A stretch of DNA of 64,000 nucleotides from Flavobacterium sp. (GCF_035195345.1 NZ_CP136574.1:1913871-1977870); one strand, 5' to 3'. Positions 43,983 through 53,006 are shown, numbered from the stretch's first letter. Numbers and translations: made by a program. Notes: generated by a model not told the origin, from the letters alone.

Positions 43983-46364
43983 TTAATAATTAAATTTTAA
44001 TTGAATTTGAATATTTCTACCCATTTCGTCTACAAAAAAACGTTGACGATTTAGGTAATCTGGATACGTTGTGTTTCCAATGTTTTGAACACTAAAAGAT
44101 GTGGTTAAACTATTTTTTTTATTGATTTTAAAAGTCATTTCGCTGTAAAAATGTAATAAATGGTAACCTTTTGGAGGGGAACTAATATCAACCAAAACAG
44201 GGGTTAATGCATTATTCACAATTATATTCGTTTCAAAGTTATAATTTGGGAAATGGTTTTGTCTGAAAACTAGTTCGCTTTTTAATTCGGCAACTAAATT
44301 GAACCAAGATTCATTTTTATATTGAATTTTGTTATTGATTACAAATGGTGGCATGTCTATTAAATACTTATCAGTACTTAGATTTTGTCCATTTACATAA
44401 GCTAATCCTAATTCGTGCGAAAAATGATTAGAGATAGTCCATTTGGTATTAACATCGAAACCTGTCAACAAAGCTTCTGTTTGTTTGAATTCCCAAACTG
44501 GAAAAGCGCCACGAATGGTAGTTTCAAAACCAATAGGTTGCAAATAAATAAAGTTTGAAATTCGATTAATAAACGGATTAAGTTGCACTTGAAATAATTT
44601 CCAATCTTTCTTAAAAGTGGTATTGAATTTATACGCTTGCTCTTTTTCTAATCGTAAATCACCTAATTCAATTTGACCAGTTGAATGATGTAATCCATCG
44701 CTAAATAATTCAGACGGATTTGGATTTCGCGAAGCCAGACTTACATTCACCAGCCATTCCATTTCATGATGCAATTGCTTTTTAAATCCAATATTTGCCG
44801 TAAAATTATGATAATCAAAAGTAGGTTTTGTAAGCCATTGATTGCCTTCGTCACCCACAATAAAATGAGAAAATTCAGCATCATAGCCACGTTCAATCCA
44901 TCTTGATTTCAAATAATATTTTGTTGCTTCGATAGTCGAAAAATCATAACGAATTCCCGATTCTAACGAAGTCGCATTGTCGAATTTATAAACGGCAATT
45001 CCGTACAAGCCAGCATCCAATTTTTCATAACTTGGAATTAGTGGACGAACACCTGTTTCTGGATTGGCAAAATTATTTTGATAGCCCAAATTCAATCCCG
45101 ATTTCAATCGCCAATTTCCAATAACCGTTTTATAATCGGCTAAAAAAGTGTGGGTTGCTAATTGTAAATCTAAAGCAGCTTTTTTAGTTGTAGTACTCGT
45201 TCTTCGAACATCAAATTCTAAACGATTGTTGAATTGAAAAGCATATTGCAAATCTATTGAAGTGTTTTCACTAAGCCATCTTTGGAAATTTATTTTAGCT
45301 AAATGGTGTTGTACTTCTTGTTTTGGTGCATCAATCGAATAACTAAAAGGTTCAATAACACTTGGTTGTTGGTTGTTGATGGAATTGTATAAATCGTTTA
45401 CATTTCCAATATGCGAAGCTTTAATGATGCCAATTTGTGCATTGTAAAAACTATACATCGCATTGAAATTATACTTTTCTTTGGCAAAACGAATGCCTCC
45501 TGAAAAATTTTGTTCGCGATTTCCCGAATTTGACAACACATAATCAGGCGTTTCTCTATCTCCTAAATATTTGAAAGTTCCTAAAGCATTCCAACTCCAA
45601 CCATAGCGATTGCCTTTTTGAAGACTTGAACTCAAGCTTCCGCCCATTCCGTTTGTGGCTAAGTTGAGAATTGTTTTTCCAACTAAAGTATCTTTTTTAA
45701 TCACTTCAGGTTCGATGACAACAATTCCGCCAATCGCATCACCACCATATTGCAAAGCAGAAGCGCCTTTAATCACCGTGATTTTTCCAGCTGTATTGAT
45801 ATCAAAATTAGGTGCGTGTTCCGTTCCCCACTGTTGGTCTTCTAATCGAACATTATTGTTAATGATAGGCACACGACTACTATGTAAACCATTAATTACA
45901 GGTTTAACAATAGTACTTCCGGTTTTTAAAATGGAAACACCAGAAACTTCTTTCAAAGCTTCACCCAAGGTTTGATTGCTAAATTTTTCAATGGTAGCGC
46001 TTTTCAAAACTTGTTCGTTACTACTTTCGCTTTTTGAATTTGAAAGTTGTTGAATAGTAATATCCTCTAATTTGGTAACATCTAATTTCAATTGACGATT
46101 GATAGTTAAATCGGTTGAAATTTCGATAGTTTCAGCAATAGCATGATAACCTATAAACGAAATATAGAGTTTCTGTTTTCCTTTTGGAATGTCTGATAAA
46201 ACATAACTTCCATTAACATCCGTAGAAGTAGTTTTATTAGCAATGTGTACGTGAGCATCTCTTAGTGGTAAGCCATTTTCATCCGAAATAACACCCGTAA
46301 TTGTAACTTGAGCGTATCCGAAAAAGCCAACCAAAAAGAAAAATAATATCGATATGAATCGCAT
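43983..46364 (-). CDS. TonB-dependent outer-membrane receptor (probable metal uptake)
   Basis: This 793-residue receptor has a signal peptide, a CarboxypepD_reg-like domain (VTITGVISDENGLPLRDAHV) at 20-105, a plug domain (LGEALKEVSGVSILKTG, then RVPIINNNVRLEDQQWGTE) and a 22-strand barrel ending in aromatic Tyr. The DQQWGTEHAP type of plug is found in receptors for zinc, copper or other metals (ZnuD-like). It lies between a Cys/His-rich membrane protein and a lipoprotein, which suggests metal import. The exact metal is not shown. Confidence 0.9.
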   Translation of the reverse strand: MRFISILFFFLVGFFGYAQVTITGVISDENGLPLRDAHVHIANKTTSTDVNGSYVLSDIPKGKQKLYISFIGYHAIAETIEISTDLTINRQLKLDVTKLEDITIQQLSNSKSESSNEQVLKSATIEKFSNQTLGEALKEVSGVSILKTGSTIVKPVINGLHSSRVPIINNNVRLEDQQWGTEHAPNFDINTAGKITVIKGASALQYGGDAIGGIVVIEPEVIKKDTLVGKTILNLATNGMGGSLSSSLQKGNRYGWSWNALGTFKYLGDRETPDYVLSNSGNREQNFSGGIRFAKEKYNFNAMYSFYNAQIGIIKASHIGNVNDLYNSINNQQPSVIEPFSYSIDAPKQEVQHHLAKINFQRWLSENTSIDLQYAFQFNNRLEFDVRRTSTTTKKAALDLQLATHTFLADYKTVIGNWRLKSGLNLGYQNNFANPETGVRPLIPSYEKLDAGLYGIAVYKFDNATSLESGIRYDFSTIEATKYYLKSRWIERGYDAEFSHFIVGDEGNQWLTKPTFDYHNFTANIGFKKQLHHEMEWLVNVSLASRNPNPSELFSDGLHHSTGQIELGDLRLEKEQAYKFNTTFKKDWKLFQVQLNPFINRISNFIYLQPIGFETTIRGAFPVWEFKQTEALLTGFDVNTKWTISNHFSHELGLAYVNGQNLSTDKYLIDMPPFVINNKIQYKNESWFNLVAELKSELVFRQNHFPNYNFETNIIVNNALTPVLVDISSPPKGYHLLHFYSEMTFKINKKNSLTTSFSVQNIGNTTYPDYLNRQRFFVDEMGRNIQIQLKFNY

Positions 46365-46428
46365 TTCTTTTAGTTTAAATGAAACAACAACGTATCATTA
46401 TTTTTGATAATGATGTCGTAATATATTT

Positions 46429-46773
46429 TTAAACTAAAGCTGGTGGACCACGAAGGTAGAACGAATTTCCTTCAAACGTAATGCTAGTTTCATTACTATT
46501 AAATTGATAGGGAATTTCGTAAAACGAAGGAATAAAATTAAAATGTAAAACTTCTGGTGAAAGAAAAGCCACGAATTTGAAGTCACAAACAGGACAATCT
46601 TCACTTTCGCTAACTGTTTTTTCAGAAGTTTTTAAAGTCAAATGATGCGAATCATCACAACATTCTGTTTTCAGATGGTGTTCGTGCGAAAAAGTATGCA
46701 CCGATTGGTAGCACACAGCAAATAGTACTGCGAGCATCAAGCCAATGTTTGTATAAAGTATTTTCTTTTTCAC
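46429..46773 (-). CDS. Cys/His-rich membrane protein, probable metal binding
   Basis: This 114-residue protein has a GTG start at 46773, preferred because a -7 element (TATCTTTG) ends 5 nt earlier. An N-terminal hydrophobic helix (about 5-22) is followed by a cluster with H26, H30, H32, H33, C38, C39, H43, H44 and a CPVC pair (C60, C63). The protein ends LRGPPALV. Such proteins accompany TonB receptors in Bacteroidota; a role in metal handling is inferred from the residues and the neighbours. Confidence 0.75.
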   Translation of the reverse strand: MKKKILYTNIGLMLAVLFAVCYQSVHTFSHEHHLKTECCDDSHHLTLKTSEKTVSESEDCPVCDFKFVAFLSPEVLHFNFIPSFYEIPYQFNSNETSITFEGNSFYLRGPPALV

Positions 46774-46778
46774 AACCA

Positions 46779-46786
46779 CAAAGATA
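46779..46786 (-). promoter_or_regulatory. -7 promoter element of the metal-uptake cluster
   Basis: TATCTTTG on the minus strand lies 5 nt before the GTG at 46773, so translation may start near the transcript's 5' end. No Zur, Fur or CsoR box is recognised. Confidence 0.45.
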
Positions 46787-46867
46787 CTGCTTTTAAAGTA
46801 AAGCAAAAAAACAAACCACGAATTAACGAATTTTTAAGTTTTGATGACTTATTCGCTAGTTCGTGGT

Positions 46868-46937
46868 TATTTGTTTTTCGACGGATTAAAGGATTCAAAA
46901 GGATTTAATTTGTGTAAATCTGTGTAATCTGTGGCTA
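46868..46937. repeat. Dispersed intergenic repeat, copy 1
   Basis: GGATTAAAGGATTCAAAAGG followed by TGTAATCTGTGGCTAAAA recurs in a similar form at 56416-56475. The preceding part holds CACGAATTAACGAATT and AGTTCGTGG, an imperfect inverted pair. No coding content is supported. Confidence 0.65.
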
Positions 46938-46940
46938 AAA

Positions 46941-47930
46941 TTATACTAAATGATTTGCAACCAAATATTCCGCAATTTGAACGGTATTGGTTGCAGCACC
47001 TTTTCTCAAGTTATCAGCCACAATCCACATATTTAAGGTGTTAGCTTGGCTTTCATCTCTTCTGATTCTACCTACAAAAATATCATCTTTTCCTTGTGCA
47101 TAAATGGGCATTGGATAGGTGTAAGTATCTAAATTGTCTTGAACCGTAACACCAGGTGTATTTTGTAAAATTTGACGCACTTCGTTCACATCAAAATCGT
47201 TTTCAAACTGAATGTTTACCGCTTCACTATGTCCGCCAACGACTGGAATACGAATGGCAGTTGCTGTTACGGCAATGGTGTTGTCGTTTAAGATTTTTTG
47301 AGTTTCGCGCACCAATTTCATTTCTTCTTTGGTGTAACCGTTTTCTTCAAAACTATCACATTGTGGAATCGCATTTCGGTGAATAGGGTATTTATACGCC
47401 ATTTCATCTTGAATGCCTGCATATTCGTTTTCTAACTGACGCACGGCTTTTACTCCTGTTCCCGTAATGGATTGGTAAGTAGAAACTACAATACGTTTGA
47501 TGTCATATTTAGCATGTAAAGGCGCTAGAGCCATTACCATTTGAATCGTAGAACAGTTTGGATTCGCAATAATTTTGTCTTCTTTAGTTAAAATCGAAGC
47601 ATTGATTTCAGGAACGACTAATTTCTTAGTAGCATCCATTCGCCAAGCAGAAGAATTATCGATTACGGTTGTTCCTGCAGCAGCAAATTTTGGAGCCCAT
47701 TCTAAAGAAGTTTCTCCACCTGCCGAAAACAAAGCAATCTCAGGTTTCATATCTACAGCGGTTTGTAAACCTACTACTTTATAGGTGTTACCTTTCCATT
47801 CGATTTCTTTCCCAACTGATTTTTCAGAAGCAACTGGAATTAACTCGGTTACAGGAAAATTACGTTCTGCTAATACTTGAAGCATTATTTCGCCTACCAT
47901 TCCGGTAGCGCCAACTATGGCTACTTTCAT
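46941..47930 (-). CDS. asd: Aspartate-semialdehyde dehydrogenase
   Basis: This 329-residue NADP enzyme reduces aspartyl phosphate to aspartate semialdehyde, on the way to lysine, diaminopimelate, threonine and methionine. The nucleotide motif VGATGMVGEIML opens the protein. The catalytic Cys is in ANPNCSTIQMV near residue 125, and a His in VVGGHSEAVNIQF near 230. It has a clear promoter upstream and stands alone. Confidence 0.96.
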   Translation of the reverse strand: MKVAIVGATGMVGEIMLQVLAERNFPVTELIPVASEKSVGKEIEWKGNTYKVVGLQTAVDMKPEIALFSAGGETSLEWAPKFAAAGTTVIDNSSAWRMDATKKLVVPEINASILTKEDKIIANPNCSTIQMVMALAPLHAKYDIKRIVVSTYQSITGTGVKAVRQLENEYAGIQDEMAYKYPIHRNAIPQCDSFEENGYTKEEMKLVRETQKILNDNTIAVTATAIRIPVVGGHSEAVNIQFENDFDVNEVRQILQNTPGVTVQDNLDTYTYPMPIYAQGKDDIFVGRIRRDESQANTLNMWIVADNLRKGAATNTVQIAEYLVANHLV

Positions 47931-47954
47931 TTTGATGTGTGTTATTTAATGATG

Positions 47955-47986
47955 CAAAAATATAGAATATTCAAACGACTTAGCAA
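47955..47986 (-). promoter_or_regulatory. Bacteroidota-type promoter of asd
   Basis: On the minus strand TTG (47984-47986), 21 nt, then TATTTTTG (47955-47962). The ATG lies 24 nt further on. Confidence 0.65.
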
Positions 47987-48103
47987 ATATTGATGAAAAT
48001 ATAACAAAAGTTTTGATTTGTAACGGGATTTTATCAAATTGAAGTTATTTGGAGTTTTTGTGTCATTTGCAGAGATAGCACAACGATTAGGATTCTTAGG
48101 AAT

Positions 48104-48132
48104 AAAAAAAGCAATCTGTTAAGATTGCTTTT
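48104..48132 (-). terminator. Terminator after the STAS-like gene
   Basis: AAAGCAATCT and AGATTGCTTT form a 10-bp stem over GTTA. On the minus strand it is followed by a run of seven T. Confidence 0.8.
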
Positions 48133-48149
48133 CATTTATTATTTAAATT

Positions 48150-48419
48150 CTAAAGAGCTGAAATAATTACTCTTTGGATAAAATCATTCGTGTTTATAAA
48201 AGCGATTTTTTGTCTAAAAGTTTCAGTTGAGATGGCTTCTCTTAATTTGCCAAAACATTCGTTAGCAAAAGAGTTTGTTATTACATCTACATCTTGAAAA
48301 TCTAAAAAAACTTTGTCGTTTTTTTCAACCTCTTCTTGTATAGATACGCGAATTCTAGCTCCCAAATCGCGAGTGCCTAAGCTAGTGCCTATTTTTTTAA
48401 ATTGAATTGTTTGTGACAT
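48150..48419 (-). CDS. STAS-like (DUF4325) protein
   Basis: This 89-residue protein belongs to the STAS-like DUF4325 family. The signature is VFLDFQDVDVITNSFANECFGKL at about residues 37-59, similar to the phosphorylatable-Ser region of anti-sigma factor antagonists. It is paired with the GHKL ATPase gene 72 bp upstream on the same strand. By analogy to SpoIIAA/SpoIIAB the ATPase would phosphorylate or bind this protein. Its function is unknown. TATCTTTG (48439-48446, minus strand) 19 nt upstream suggests it also has its own promoter. Confidence 0.88.
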   Translation of the reverse strand: MSQTIQFKKIGTSLGTRDLGARIRVSIQEEVEKNDKVFLDFQDVDVITNSFANECFGKLREAISTETFRQKIAFINTNDFIQRVIISAL

Positions 48420-48438
48420 TTTTTGCTCTTTTATGGTG

Positions 48439-48446
48439 CAAAGATA
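48439..48446 (-). promoter_or_regulatory. -7 promoter element of the STAS-like gene
   Basis: TATCTTTG on the minus strand lies 19 nt before the ATG of the STAS-like gene. It would allow the small protein to be made in excess over the ATPase. The -33 partner is not clear. Confidence 0.4.
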
Positions 48447-48491
48447 TATAAATTTATATAAAATATACTTAATAATATGTTATTAAACTAA

Positions 48492-49403
48492 TTAAGATTC
48501 ATTATCTCCAAATAGCATATCAAATAAATGTTCTTTTTGGTCATAATGTCGATCAGTAAATAATTTATAATCAACAACTACATTAGTGTTTATTCTAAGA
48601 TATACACAAGTACCTTGCCAATGTTTAATATCTATTACTTTAGATTCATATTCATTAACATCAAGTTTTTTATTTCCAGATATAATACTTAGCCATCCTT
48701 TGTTTTCAGAAGCAAATAAGGAAGTCGCATACAAACCATGCCCTTGACCTCTTCCGTTAGTGATACCACTTACAATACAATTTTGTAATGCTTCTTCTTC
48801 TGTGAAATTGTATTTTTCATTAAGTGCTTTACAAATTCCTATGCCGTGATCAGCAACCATTAATCTGATTTGATTAAGATTTCCAAAATATTGAGCAACA
48901 ACCCAACCTTGCTTTTCTTTTGAATGGTTTAGAATATTATCAAGCACTTCATTTAAACAATAATCAAGACAAGTAAAAACATCATCATCAATTACACTTT
49001 TTTCTCGAAGTACTTTCATTATTCTGTTTTGAACGTCTATTTGGTTTTCAGAATTATAAGTTTGAATCTCTACAAAACTATAATCTTTTTCATTTGCTTC
49101 AATTTTTGGTAAATCAATTTTTAGATTTCTGAAAAAATCCATTTTCAGTAAATATTGATAAATTGATTTTGATTTGTCTAATTTGATTTTGCCATGTACT
49201 TCATGTCCTTTGCTCTCAATATACTTAATGGAGCAAAGTAAAAGTAGAGCATAATCAGGATATAAAAAAACACAATTACTAAAATCTATGATTAAATTAG
49301 TATTTGGTTTTTCAAGATAAAAATTAACAAAATTATTACAAGCTTCCAATGTGTTTTCATGGGAGATTGCTAAATATTCCATTTTTAAATTATACTCATT
49401 CAT
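48492..49403 (-). CDS. GHKL ATPase with STAS-like N-terminus
   Basis: This 303-residue protein has a C-terminal GHKL (histidine-kinase-like) ATPase. The N box NEVLDNILNHS lies at 151-161, the G1 box DHGIGI at 185-190 and the G2 box GRGQGHGLY at 217-225. There is no histidine-kinase dimerisation domain or phosphoacceptor His region. Residues 35-100 (NLIIDFSNCVFLYPDYALLL) look like a STAS/MlaB-type fold, which is my inference. It lies upstream of the STAS-like DUF4325 gene, as in anti-sigma/partner-switch systems. No sigma factor gene is nearby. Confidence 0.85.
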   Translation of the reverse strand: MNEYNLKMEYLAISHENTLEACNNFVNFYLEKPNTNLIIDFSNCVFLYPDYALLLLCSIKYIESKGHEVHGKIKLDKSKSIYQYLLKMDFFRNLKIDLPKIEANEKDYSFVEIQTYNSENQIDVQNRIMKVLREKSVIDDDVFTCLDYCLNEVLDNILNHSKEKQGWVVAQYFGNLNQIRLMVADHGIGICKALNEKYNFTEEEALQNCIVSGITNGRGQGHGLYATSLFASENKGWLSIISGNKKLDVNEYESKVIDIKHWQGTCVYLRINTNVVVDYKLFTDRHYDQKEHLFDMLFGDNES

Positions 49404-49461
49404 TTTTCAAATTTATAGAATATTTTATTATGAATATGAATTTTTGTGAATTGTTTCCGCC

Positions 49462-49489
49462 AAAAAAATACCCCGACGAATCGGGGTTT
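49462..49489 (-). terminator. Terminator after mscL
   Basis: ACCCCGA and TCGGGGT form a 7-bp GC-rich stem over CGAA, followed on the minus strand by a run of T. Confidence 0.8.
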
Positions 49490-49518
49490 AATTAGAATAT
49501 ATAATGTAGCGGTATTGA

Positions 49519-49896
49519 CTATTTTTTCAATAAATCTCTAATTTCAGCTAACAATTGCTCTTGTGTTGGTCCTGCTGGAGCCGCTGGAGCTGGTTCCTGT
49601 TTTTTCTTCATGCTGTTCATTGCTTTTACCAATAAAAAGATAACAAAGGCAATAACTAAGAAACTAATAACAGCTGCTAAAAATTTACCATATAAAATAC
49701 CACCATCGGTTTTTAATCCGGCTAAATCTTCAACTTGAGCTGCTTTTAAGGCAGGGTTTAATAAGGCAGGTGTTATTACATCCGAAACCAAAGAGTTTAC
49801 AATCGCTCCAAACGAAGCACCAACAATTACTCCTACAGCTAAGTCCATTGCATTACCTTTAGCAATAAAATCTTTAAATTCTGAAATCATTCCCAT
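49519..49896 (-). CDS. mscL: Large-conductance mechanosensitive channel
   Basis: This 125-residue inner-membrane channel opens under membrane tension during osmotic downshift. The N-terminal helix with FKDFIAKGNAMDLAVGVIVG and the second TM helix (FLAAVISFLVIAFVIFLLVKAM) are clear, followed by a helical C-terminus with EQLLAEIRDLLKK. The length is slightly below the usual 130-150. It lies 68 bp before murF-alr on the minus strand, so it could be in one unit, although the gap is open. Confidence 0.95.
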   Translation of the reverse strand: MGMISEFKDFIAKGNAMDLAVGVIVGASFGAIVNSLVSDVITPALLNPALKAAQVEDLAGLKTDGGILYGKFLAAVISFLVIAFVIFLLVKAMNSMKKKQEPAPAAPAGPTQEQLLAEIRDLLKK

Positions 49897-49963
49897 ACTT
49901 TTTATTTTTTAAGAGTTAGTTTTAATTTTAGTATAACGAAAATACAAAATTTAAAATAGTTTG

Positions 49964-52408
49964 TTAATTTTTATAGAAAATTCGCTTTACACGTTGCGAA
50001 ATCCCAGTCAGAATTTCATAGGGAATCGTGCCAATAACACTTGCTATTTCGGTTACTTTTGGGTTTTTTCCAAACACAATCACTTCATCTCCAGTTTTGC
50101 AAGAAATATTCGTAACATCTACCATCATCATGTCCATACAAATCGAACCTAAGATGGTCGCTTTTTGATTATTGATGATGACAAATCCTTTTTCATTGCC
50201 CCAAGCTCTTCGAATGCCATCGGCATAGCCAATTGGAATCGTAGCAACTTTCATTTTTTGAGTCACTCGAAATCTTCGGCTGTAACCAATGCTTTCTTCG
50301 GCTGAAACTTCTCTTATTTGAGAAATGATTGTTTTTAAAGTGCTCACATTTTCCAACACTTTCAATTCTTGTTCCGAATTTCCAATCCCATACAAACCAA
50401 TGCCTAATCGCACCATTTCCATCTGTTTTTCCGAATAATTGAAAATTCCAGAAGTGTTTAAAATATGGCGAATCGGTTTTGAAGGCAATACGTTCTCTAA
50501 TTCCGAATACATCGCATCAAAGCGTTGAAATTGCAATTTTGTAAAATCGTCGAATTGTAAATCATCACTTGCGGCTAAATGCGAAAACACACTTTTTACT
50601 TTAATAAAATTGTTATTTTTTAATAACGAACACAATTCGTCTATCAAATGCGGTTCAAATCCTAAGCGATGCATTCCTGTATCCAATTTAATATGAATCG
50701 GGTAGTGGGAAATATTTTGGTGTTGGGCAATTTTCACAAAAGCTTGTAAACCCGTAATCGAATAAATTTCAGGCTCTAAATTATAAGCAATCATGGCTCT
50801 AAAACTATTGTTTTCAGGATTTAAAACCATAATTGGAGTCGTAATTCCGGCTTTTCGTAATTCGATGCCTTCATCGGCAAACGCAACACCTAAATAATCG
50901 ACTTTATGATGCTCGAGCAATTTCGCAATTTCATAACCACCATTTCCGTAGCCAAACGCTTTTACCATCACCATAATTTTGGTGTCGTGCTTCAGTTTGG
51001 ATTTGTAGAAATTCAGATTGTAACTAATCGCATCAAGATTAATTTCTAATATGGTTTCGTGATTTTTTTCTTCCAACAAAACCACAATTTCATGAAAGTT
51101 GAAACCACGTGCGCCTTTCACTAAGATGGTTTCGTTTTGAAACGATTGCGTATTGAATTGTTGTAAAAATTCTTGCGTAGTGGCAAACGAAATCACATTG
51201 GGTAAATCGTTCAATTGTTTTCCAATGGTTTCGCCAATGGTTATAATGCGCTCGATTTTATTTTTCGAAAGTAATTGTTTTACCTGATTGTAAAGCGTTT
51301 CAATAGCACCACCACTCGTAAAAATATCGGATAAAATAATTGTTTTTTTATCGTGTAATTTTTGTTGTTCTAAGAAATCTAACGCAATTTTCAAGGATTG
51401 ATAATCCACAGAATAACTGTCATCGATTACCAAACAATTATTGATGCCTTTTATGGCTTGAAGTCTTAATTCTACAGGATATAATTCCGCAACTCGATGT
51501 TGTATAAACGTAATTTCTTCGCCTAAAAACAACATGAAATTCACGCAAGTAATTACATTTTCAATCGAATTTTCATCCGAAAACGGAATAATTACACTAA
51601 AAGTATTGGTTGTATTTTTGAAAGTTAATTCGGTTTTTCCATTTTCATTTTTCTTCGAAACGAAAAGATTGACACTTTCATCAGAAAAACTCCAAGTATG
51701 TTTTTGACTATTTTCTGGAAGTAAAGCTTCAATTTCGCTATTCTTTTCCAAGAAAATATCAGAACAATTTTCAAAAAGTTGGATTTTCTCTTTGATTTTG
51801 GCTTCGCGATTCGCAAAACCTTCATCGTGAACCGAACCAATATTCGTTAAAATGCCATATTTCGGTTGAATGATGTGCTCTAGATTCGACATTTCATTGG
51901 GTAACGAAATTCCCGCTTCAAAAATTCCTAAATCGTAATTGCCTTCAATGGCTAAGATAGATAGCGGAACTCCAACTTGCGAATTATAACTTTTTGGATT
52001 TCGAACAATCAAATGATTTGGACTCAACAAAAAATTCAACCATTCTTTTACGATGGTTTTTCCGTTGCTTCCGGTAATTCCCACAAATGGAAAATCGAAT
52101 TGTTTTCGATAGCCAATCGCAGTTTGTTGTAATGCGTTTAACGAATTTTCAACGATAATGAAATTCGCTTTTTCGTATAAATGTTCCGGAATATATTCGA
52201 CAACAAAATAGCGAACGCCTTTTGCAATCAACTCTTCCAAATACAAATGTGCATCGTGATTTTGTCCTTTGATAGCGAAAAACAAAGTGTTACTTCCGTT
52301 TTGCAACGAACGGCTGTCTATGGAAATATGACTTGCAGTAAACTCAGTCGAATTTCCGTGAAAAACGCCTTTACAAAACGAAATAATATGGGTGATATTG
52401 AGATTCAA
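49964..52408 (-). CDS. murF-alr: MurF-Alr fusion: D-Ala-D-Ala-adding enzyme and alanine racemase
   Basis: This protein of about 814 residues joins two steps of peptidoglycan precursor synthesis. The N-terminal MurF half has the ATP loop GITGSNGKTIVKEWL near 110 and adds D-Ala-D-Ala to UDP-MurNAc-tripeptide. The C-terminal half (from about 453) is alanine racemase, with the PLP lysine in MVKAFGYGNGG near 481. This fusion is common in Bacteroidota. I place the start at the TTG at 52408, one base past the tdk stop; the longer frame would overlap tdk by 50 bp. Confidence 0.9.
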   Translation of the reverse strand: MNLNITHIISFCKGVFHGNSTEFTASHISIDSRSLQNGSNTLFFAIKGQNHDAHLYLEELIAKGVRYFVVEYIPEHLYEKANFIIVENSLNALQQTAIGYRKQFDFPFVGITGSNGKTIVKEWLNFLLSPNHLIVRNPKSYNSQVGVPLSILAIEGNYDLGIFEAGISLPNEMSNLEHIIQPKYGILTNIGSVHDEGFANREAKIKEKIQLFENCSDIFLEKNSEIEALLPENSQKHTWSFSDESVNLFVSKKNENGKTELTFKNTTNTFSVIIPFSDENSIENVITCVNFMLFLGEEITFIQHRVAELYPVELRLQAIKGINNCLVIDDSYSVDYQSLKIALDFLEQQKLHDKKTIILSDIFTSGGAIETLYNQVKQLLSKNKIERIITIGETIGKQLNDLPNVISFATTQEFLQQFNTQSFQNETILVKGARGFNFHEIVVLLEEKNHETILEINLDAISYNLNFYKSKLKHDTKIMVMVKAFGYGNGGYEIAKLLEHHKVDYLGVAFADEGIELRKAGITTPIMVLNPENNSFRAMIAYNLEPEIYSITGLQAFVKIAQHQNISHYPIHIKLDTGMHRLGFEPHLIDELCSLLKNNNFIKVKSVFSHLAASDDLQFDDFTKLQFQRFDAMYSELENVLPSKPIRHILNTSGIFNYSEKQMEMVRLGIGLYGIGNSEQELKVLENVSTLKTIISQIREVSAEESIGYSRRFRVTQKMKVATIPIGYADGIRRAWGNEKGFVIINNQKATILGSICMDMMMVDVTNISCKTGDEVIVFGKNPKVTEIASVIGTIPYEILTGISQRVKRIFYKN

Positions 52409-52409
52409 A

Positions 52410-53006
52410 TTACTCTTTTTCTTCTTTATGTTCGCGAAAGGCTCTGTAGTATGCGGCACGGCTCAAAGGTTCATATTCTTCGGTTTCGCCTAGCATGACT
52501 AGTTTTTCATCATTCGATTTTCTAAAACTATAATGGGCCAAATTTCCCGTGCGCGTACAAATAGCGTGTACTTTGGTTACATATTCGGCTGTAGCCATAA
52601 GCGCAGGCATTGGTCCAAAAGGGTTTCCTTTAAAATCCATATCCAATCCGGCAACAATCACTCGAATTCCAGAGTTGGCTAAATCATTACAAACGGCAAC
52701 AATTTCTTCATCGAAAAATTGGGCTTCGTCAATACCAACGACATCGCAACCTTGTGCTAAAATTCGAATGTTTTCAGCAACAGGAACGGGTGTAGAACGA
52801 ATTTCATTTTTATTGTGCGAAACCACCATTTCGTCGTCATATCTTGTGTCGACAGCCGGTTTAAAGATTTCTACTTTTTGTTTAGCAAACTGAGCGCGTT
52901 TTAAGCGGCGAATCAATTCTTCGGTTTTACCCGAAAACATGGAGCCACAAATTACTTCAATCCAGCCAAATTGTTCTTGTTGATTTACGGTATTTTCGAG
53001 AAACAT
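52410..53006 (-). CDS. tdk: Thymidine kinase
   Basis: This 198-residue type II enzyme phosphorylates thymidine with ATP in nucleotide salvage. The P-loop is GSMFSGKTEELIRRLKRAQ near residue 22, and the VVGIDEAQFFDEEIV block is conserved. Many relatives carry a Cys4 zinc site near the end; here only one Cys is left (VHAICTRTG), so zinc binding is probably lost. Downstream murF-alr starts almost at its stop. Confidence 0.95.
   Translation of the reverse strand: MFLENTVNQQEQFGWIEVICGSMFSGKTEELIRRLKRAQFAKQKVEIFKPAVDTRYDDEMVVSHNKNEIRSTPVPVAENIRILAQGCDVVGIDEAQFFDEEIVAVCNDLANSGIRVIVAGLDMDFKGNPFGPMPALMATAEYVTKVHAICTRTGNLAHYSFRKSNDEKLVMLGETEEYEPLSRAAYYRAFREHKEEKE

Noticed and set aside
45655..45975. 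106-codon plus-strand open frame
   Set aside because: It lies opposite the plug region of the TonB receptor and has no family features.
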